Source: Diaphorobacter sp. HDW4A (GTDB lineage Bacteria; Pseudomonadota; Gammaproteobacteria; Burkholderiales; Burkholderiaceae_C). From it: a stretch of 64,000 bases of DNA. Below the pieces are notes generated by a model. It had not been told where the DNA came from. It saw only the letters and a list, made by a program, of their open reading frames with translations, and ran no database searches. Made by a program: the position numbers and the translations under genes. The DNA is taken from positions 5,532,501 through 5,596,500 of the forward strand of contig NZ_CP049910.1 in assembly GCF_011305995.1 (NCBI RefSeq), written 5' to 3'. Positions 62,178 to 64,000 of this stretch are shown in pieces (positions within the stretch are counted from its first letter, which is position 1; each line of letters opens with the position of its first letter).

Positions 62178-62362
62178 GCATCTAGCTGCACAAGCACTGG
62201 AGCACGCTGTGCGCGTCAACAACGTTGTTCTTCACTTTTCGTTTCGGGTTTATTGGTGCGAAGATTTGAATAAGAACTGCCCCGAAAAAGCTGACAACAA
62301 TGTCACCGGACAGTCCTGATTTTGTTGGGCTCCGATTCTTAAGATCAACCCATCTTCTCCTC

Positions 62363-62376
62363 ACCTTGATCAAGGT
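62363..62376. promoter_or_regulatory. Palindrome before the DUF4148 gene
   Basis: The perfect 14-bp palindrome ACCTTGATCAAGGT lies 39 nt upstream of the DUF4148 start. It could be an operator, but the regulator is not known. Confidence 0.35.
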
Positions 62377-62414
62377 CCAGGAGATGTGTTCATCAACTGT
62401 CTTAGGAGCCAACC

Positions 62415-62759
62415 ATGTCTCAAAACCGCATCTCCATTTCCTCTGTACTCGCAAGCGTTGCTGCCGTTGTCACCCTGGCTCTTCCTGGAATGGCCTCTGC
62501 AGCCTACGAGCATCCAGCCAACAATGAACAAGGCGTGATCGTGCATCCGGAGCACTTTGTAAGCCAGAAAACCCGAGCTCAAGTCAAGGCCGAGACTGAA
62601 GCTGCCATGAAGCAGGGCCGCCTTTCTTACGGTGAAAGCAATTTCCCCCGTGGAACTCCCGAGACAGGATCGAGCAAAACCCGCGAGCAAGTGATCAACG
62701 AAATGCGTAATGAATCGCCAGCTGAGCGAGATGCTCGCCTCCAATCATTTGCAGGCTGA
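62415..62759 (+). CDS. DUF4148 secreted small protein
   Basis: The 114-aa protein has AGGAG before its ATG and a signal peptide (MSQNRISISSVLASVAAVVT, cleaved after ASA). The mature protein is short and helical: KTRAQVKAETEAAMKQGRLSYGE and KTREQVINEMRNESPAERDA, the DUF4148 repeat. The family is abundant in Burkholderiales next to copper and stress genes; its function is unknown. Its place at the end of the copper block suggests a periplasmic accessory, but this is not established. Confidence 0.85.
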   Translation: MSQNRISISSVLASVAAVVTLALPGMASAAYEHPANNEQGVIVHPEHFVSQKTRAQVKAETEAAMKQGRLSYGESNFPRGTPETGSSKTREQVINEMRNESPAERDARLQSFAG

Positions 62760-63098
62760 TCTCCATCAAAGACGCATGCATCGTGGATGCAGCTCTCTTG
62801 CATCTTTGTTCCGATCTACCGCAGAGGTCTCAATCAACAGAGGCCTCTGCATGTAGAACATCAGCTTGAGCAAACTACAAATTGCCCGGAAGAATTTCGG
62901 CCCATATGATCGCAATCGTCACACATGGGTTGCCGACACTGGGGTCAACGATGCGCCGACTCAACGAGGTAGATATCGCTATCGAGCATCACGTTGTATG
63001 TGTCCTCATCCATTAACTTGAGGATGGGACAGGACACCGCCTTCTTCAGAACTGAGTTGTGCATACGGTGTCGCGCTTCATTCAGACTCTTCTGCTAG
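62760..63098. other. Gap before the right IS copy, with a possible gene remnant
   Basis: A minus-strand frame (about 62957-63095) reads ...KKAVSCPILKLMDEDTYNVM then LDSDIYLVESAHR and stop. It runs directly into the IS end, so it may be the tail of a gene cut by the insertion. It is too short to identify. The rest is non-coding. Confidence 0.4.
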
Positions 63099-64000
63099 GG
63101 ATGGTGTTCAAAACTCTGCCGCTGGCGCTGTCTGAAGTACGGCGCCGCGCCTGACAATACGCTCATGAAGCAACAAGACCTCGGCCTGAATCTGAGCAAG
63201 CGACGCACGCGCAAAGCGGTATTCTTGGACGAGATGAACCTGGTGGTGCCGTGGTCTGAGTTGCTGGCATTGATTGCTCCGCGCGCACCGCGAGCCAAAA
63301 CCGGCAGACCTCCGTTCGAGTTGGAGACCATGCTGCGCATTCACTTCGTCCAGCAGTGGTTCGGCCTGTCCGACCTGGCGATGGAAGAAGCCCTCTTCGA
63401 GACCGCGCTGTACCGGGAGTTTGTGGGTCTGTCCAGCGTCGAACGTATTCCCGACCGGGTCAGCATCCTGCGCTTTCGCCATCTGCTCGAAGAGCACCAG
63501 TTGGCCCAACGCATCCTGGCTACCGTCAACGCCACGCTCACCGACAAAGGTCTGATGCTGCGCGAAGGCACGGTGGTCGATGCCACCCTGATTGCCGCGC
63601 CCAGTTCGACCAAGAACAAGGGTGGTGAACGCGACCCCGAGATGCACCAGACCAAGAAGGGGAATCAGTGGCATTTTGGGATGAAAGCCCACATCGGCGT
63701 GGATGCCGATTCCGGCCTGGTTCATACCGTGGTGGGCACGGCTGCCAACGTCAACGACGTGACTCAGGCCAGCAAGCTGGTCCATGGTGACGAAGCCGAT
63801 GTGTTTGCCGATGCGGGTTACCAGGGCGTGGCCAAGCGCGAAGAGACGCAAGACATCACTGCCCAGTGGCATGTGGCCATGCGCCCTGGCAAGCGCCGTG
63901 CGCTGGACAAGAGCACGCCCATGGGCGCCATCCTGGACAAGCTGGAGCAGGTCAAGGCACGTATCCGGGCCAAAGTGGAGCACCCATTTCGCGTCATCAA
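63099..64000 (+). mobile_element. IS5-family insertion sequence, right copy (cut by window end)
   Basis: The left terminal repeat GGATGGTGTTCAAAAC starts at 63099 and is flanked by CTAG. The sequence is the reverse complement of the copy at 50944-52112 over the whole visible length. Confidence 0.88.
63165..64000 (+). CDS. tnpA: IS5-family DDE transposase (right copy, 3' end outside window)
   Basis: The ATG lies 66 nt inside the terminal repeat, as in the left copy. The 278 visible residues (MKQQDLGLNLSKRRTRKAVF through VVDATLIAAPSSTKN and VFADAGYQGVAKREE to KVEHPFRVI) are identical to the left transposase. The catalytic Glu region is reached just before the window ends. Confidence 0.92.
   Translation, partial: MKQQDLGLNLSKRRTRKAVFLDEMNLVVPWSELLALIAPRAPRAKTGRPPFELETMLRIHFVQQWFGLSDLAMEEALFETALYREFVGLSSVERIPDRVSILRFRHLLEEHQLAQRILATVNATLTDKGLMLREGTVVDATLIAAPSSTKNKGGERDPEMHQTKKGNQWHFGMKAHIGVDADSGLVHTVVGTAANVNDVTQASKLVHGDEADVFADAGYQGVAKREETQDITAQWHVAMRPGKRRALDKSTPMGAILDKLEQVKARIRAKVEHPFRVI

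Larger units (their letters stand above)
50944..64000. mobile_element. Copper-resistance block bounded by inverted IS5-family copies (composite transposon-like)
   Basis: Identical IS copies, both transcribed outward, enclose the P-type ATPase, copDCBA, copRS, a chaperone and a DUF4148 gene. The outer-left flank of the block is CTAG; the inner flanks are TTAA (left copy) and CTAG (right copy). The inner mismatch and the inverted arrangement are compatible with movement as one unit, but the outer right flank lies outside the window. Confidence 0.65.

Overview
The window looks like a GC-rich (about 60% or more) beta-proteobacterium, most probably of the Comamonadaceae/Burkholderiales. This is inferred from the gene families, the Tn4371-type conjugation backbone and codon use; no rRNA or tRNA gene or housekeeping locus is present to fix the species. 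Almost everything is mobile DNA: an integrative conjugative element (ICE) of the Tn4371 family that carries metal and envelope genes, then an IS-bounded copper-resistance block.

Layout. (1) 1-2605: the chromosomal or older flank, with the C-terminus of an SNF2-type helicase and the N-terminus of an adenine methyltransferase, arranged like drmD-drmMI of class 1 DISARM. The methyltransferase breaks off near 2560 where ICE DNA begins. (2) 2851-15127: the conjugation operon, all on the minus strand (traG, an RHH protein, trbB-C-D-E-J-K-L-F-G-I, DUF2274), with many 4-nt stop/start overlaps, ending in a 15-bp hairpin. (3) 15344-16520: eexN and lysR of the backbone. (4) 16554-30446: cargo. On the minus strand, an RND metal-efflux set (czcB, czcA, DUF3240, czcC) runs into a PAP2 phosphatase, an EptA/MCR-type phosphoethanolamine transferase and dgkA. 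Divergent from it are a cytochrome b561 and a VIT/CCC1 transporter. A flavo-haem reductase, response regulator and histidine kinase form a further operon. An 18-bp motif (TCCAAAGCNTTNNCAAAG) occurs upstream of both the regulator operon and the czc-eptA operon, which suggests one regulon. (5) 30662-40874: the mobilisation and replication core (RlxS relaxase, traF, DUF2840, parA, repA with three 20-bp iterons, AlpA-like, DUF2285, DUF2958), a small XRE-linked pair, an unknown gene and DUF736. (6) 41787-49323: a gene of unknown function split at codon 25 by an IS5-type element, then ParB-like, DUF932 and an Mrr-type endonuclease. No integrase gene is visible, so the far end of the ICE is probably outside the window or rearranged.

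(7) 49501-50819: an IS3-family element with a GGC target duplication. (8) 50944-64000: two identical IS5-family copies in inverted orientation flank a full copper-resistance set: a P1B-type ATPase, copD, copC, copB, copA, copRS, a copper chaperone and a small DUF4148 protein. A perfect CopR-type palindrome lies before copA. MerR/CueR-type promoters with identical geometry lie before the ATPase and chaperone genes.

Coordinates come from reading the sequence, and individual positions of short sites may be off by one or two bases.
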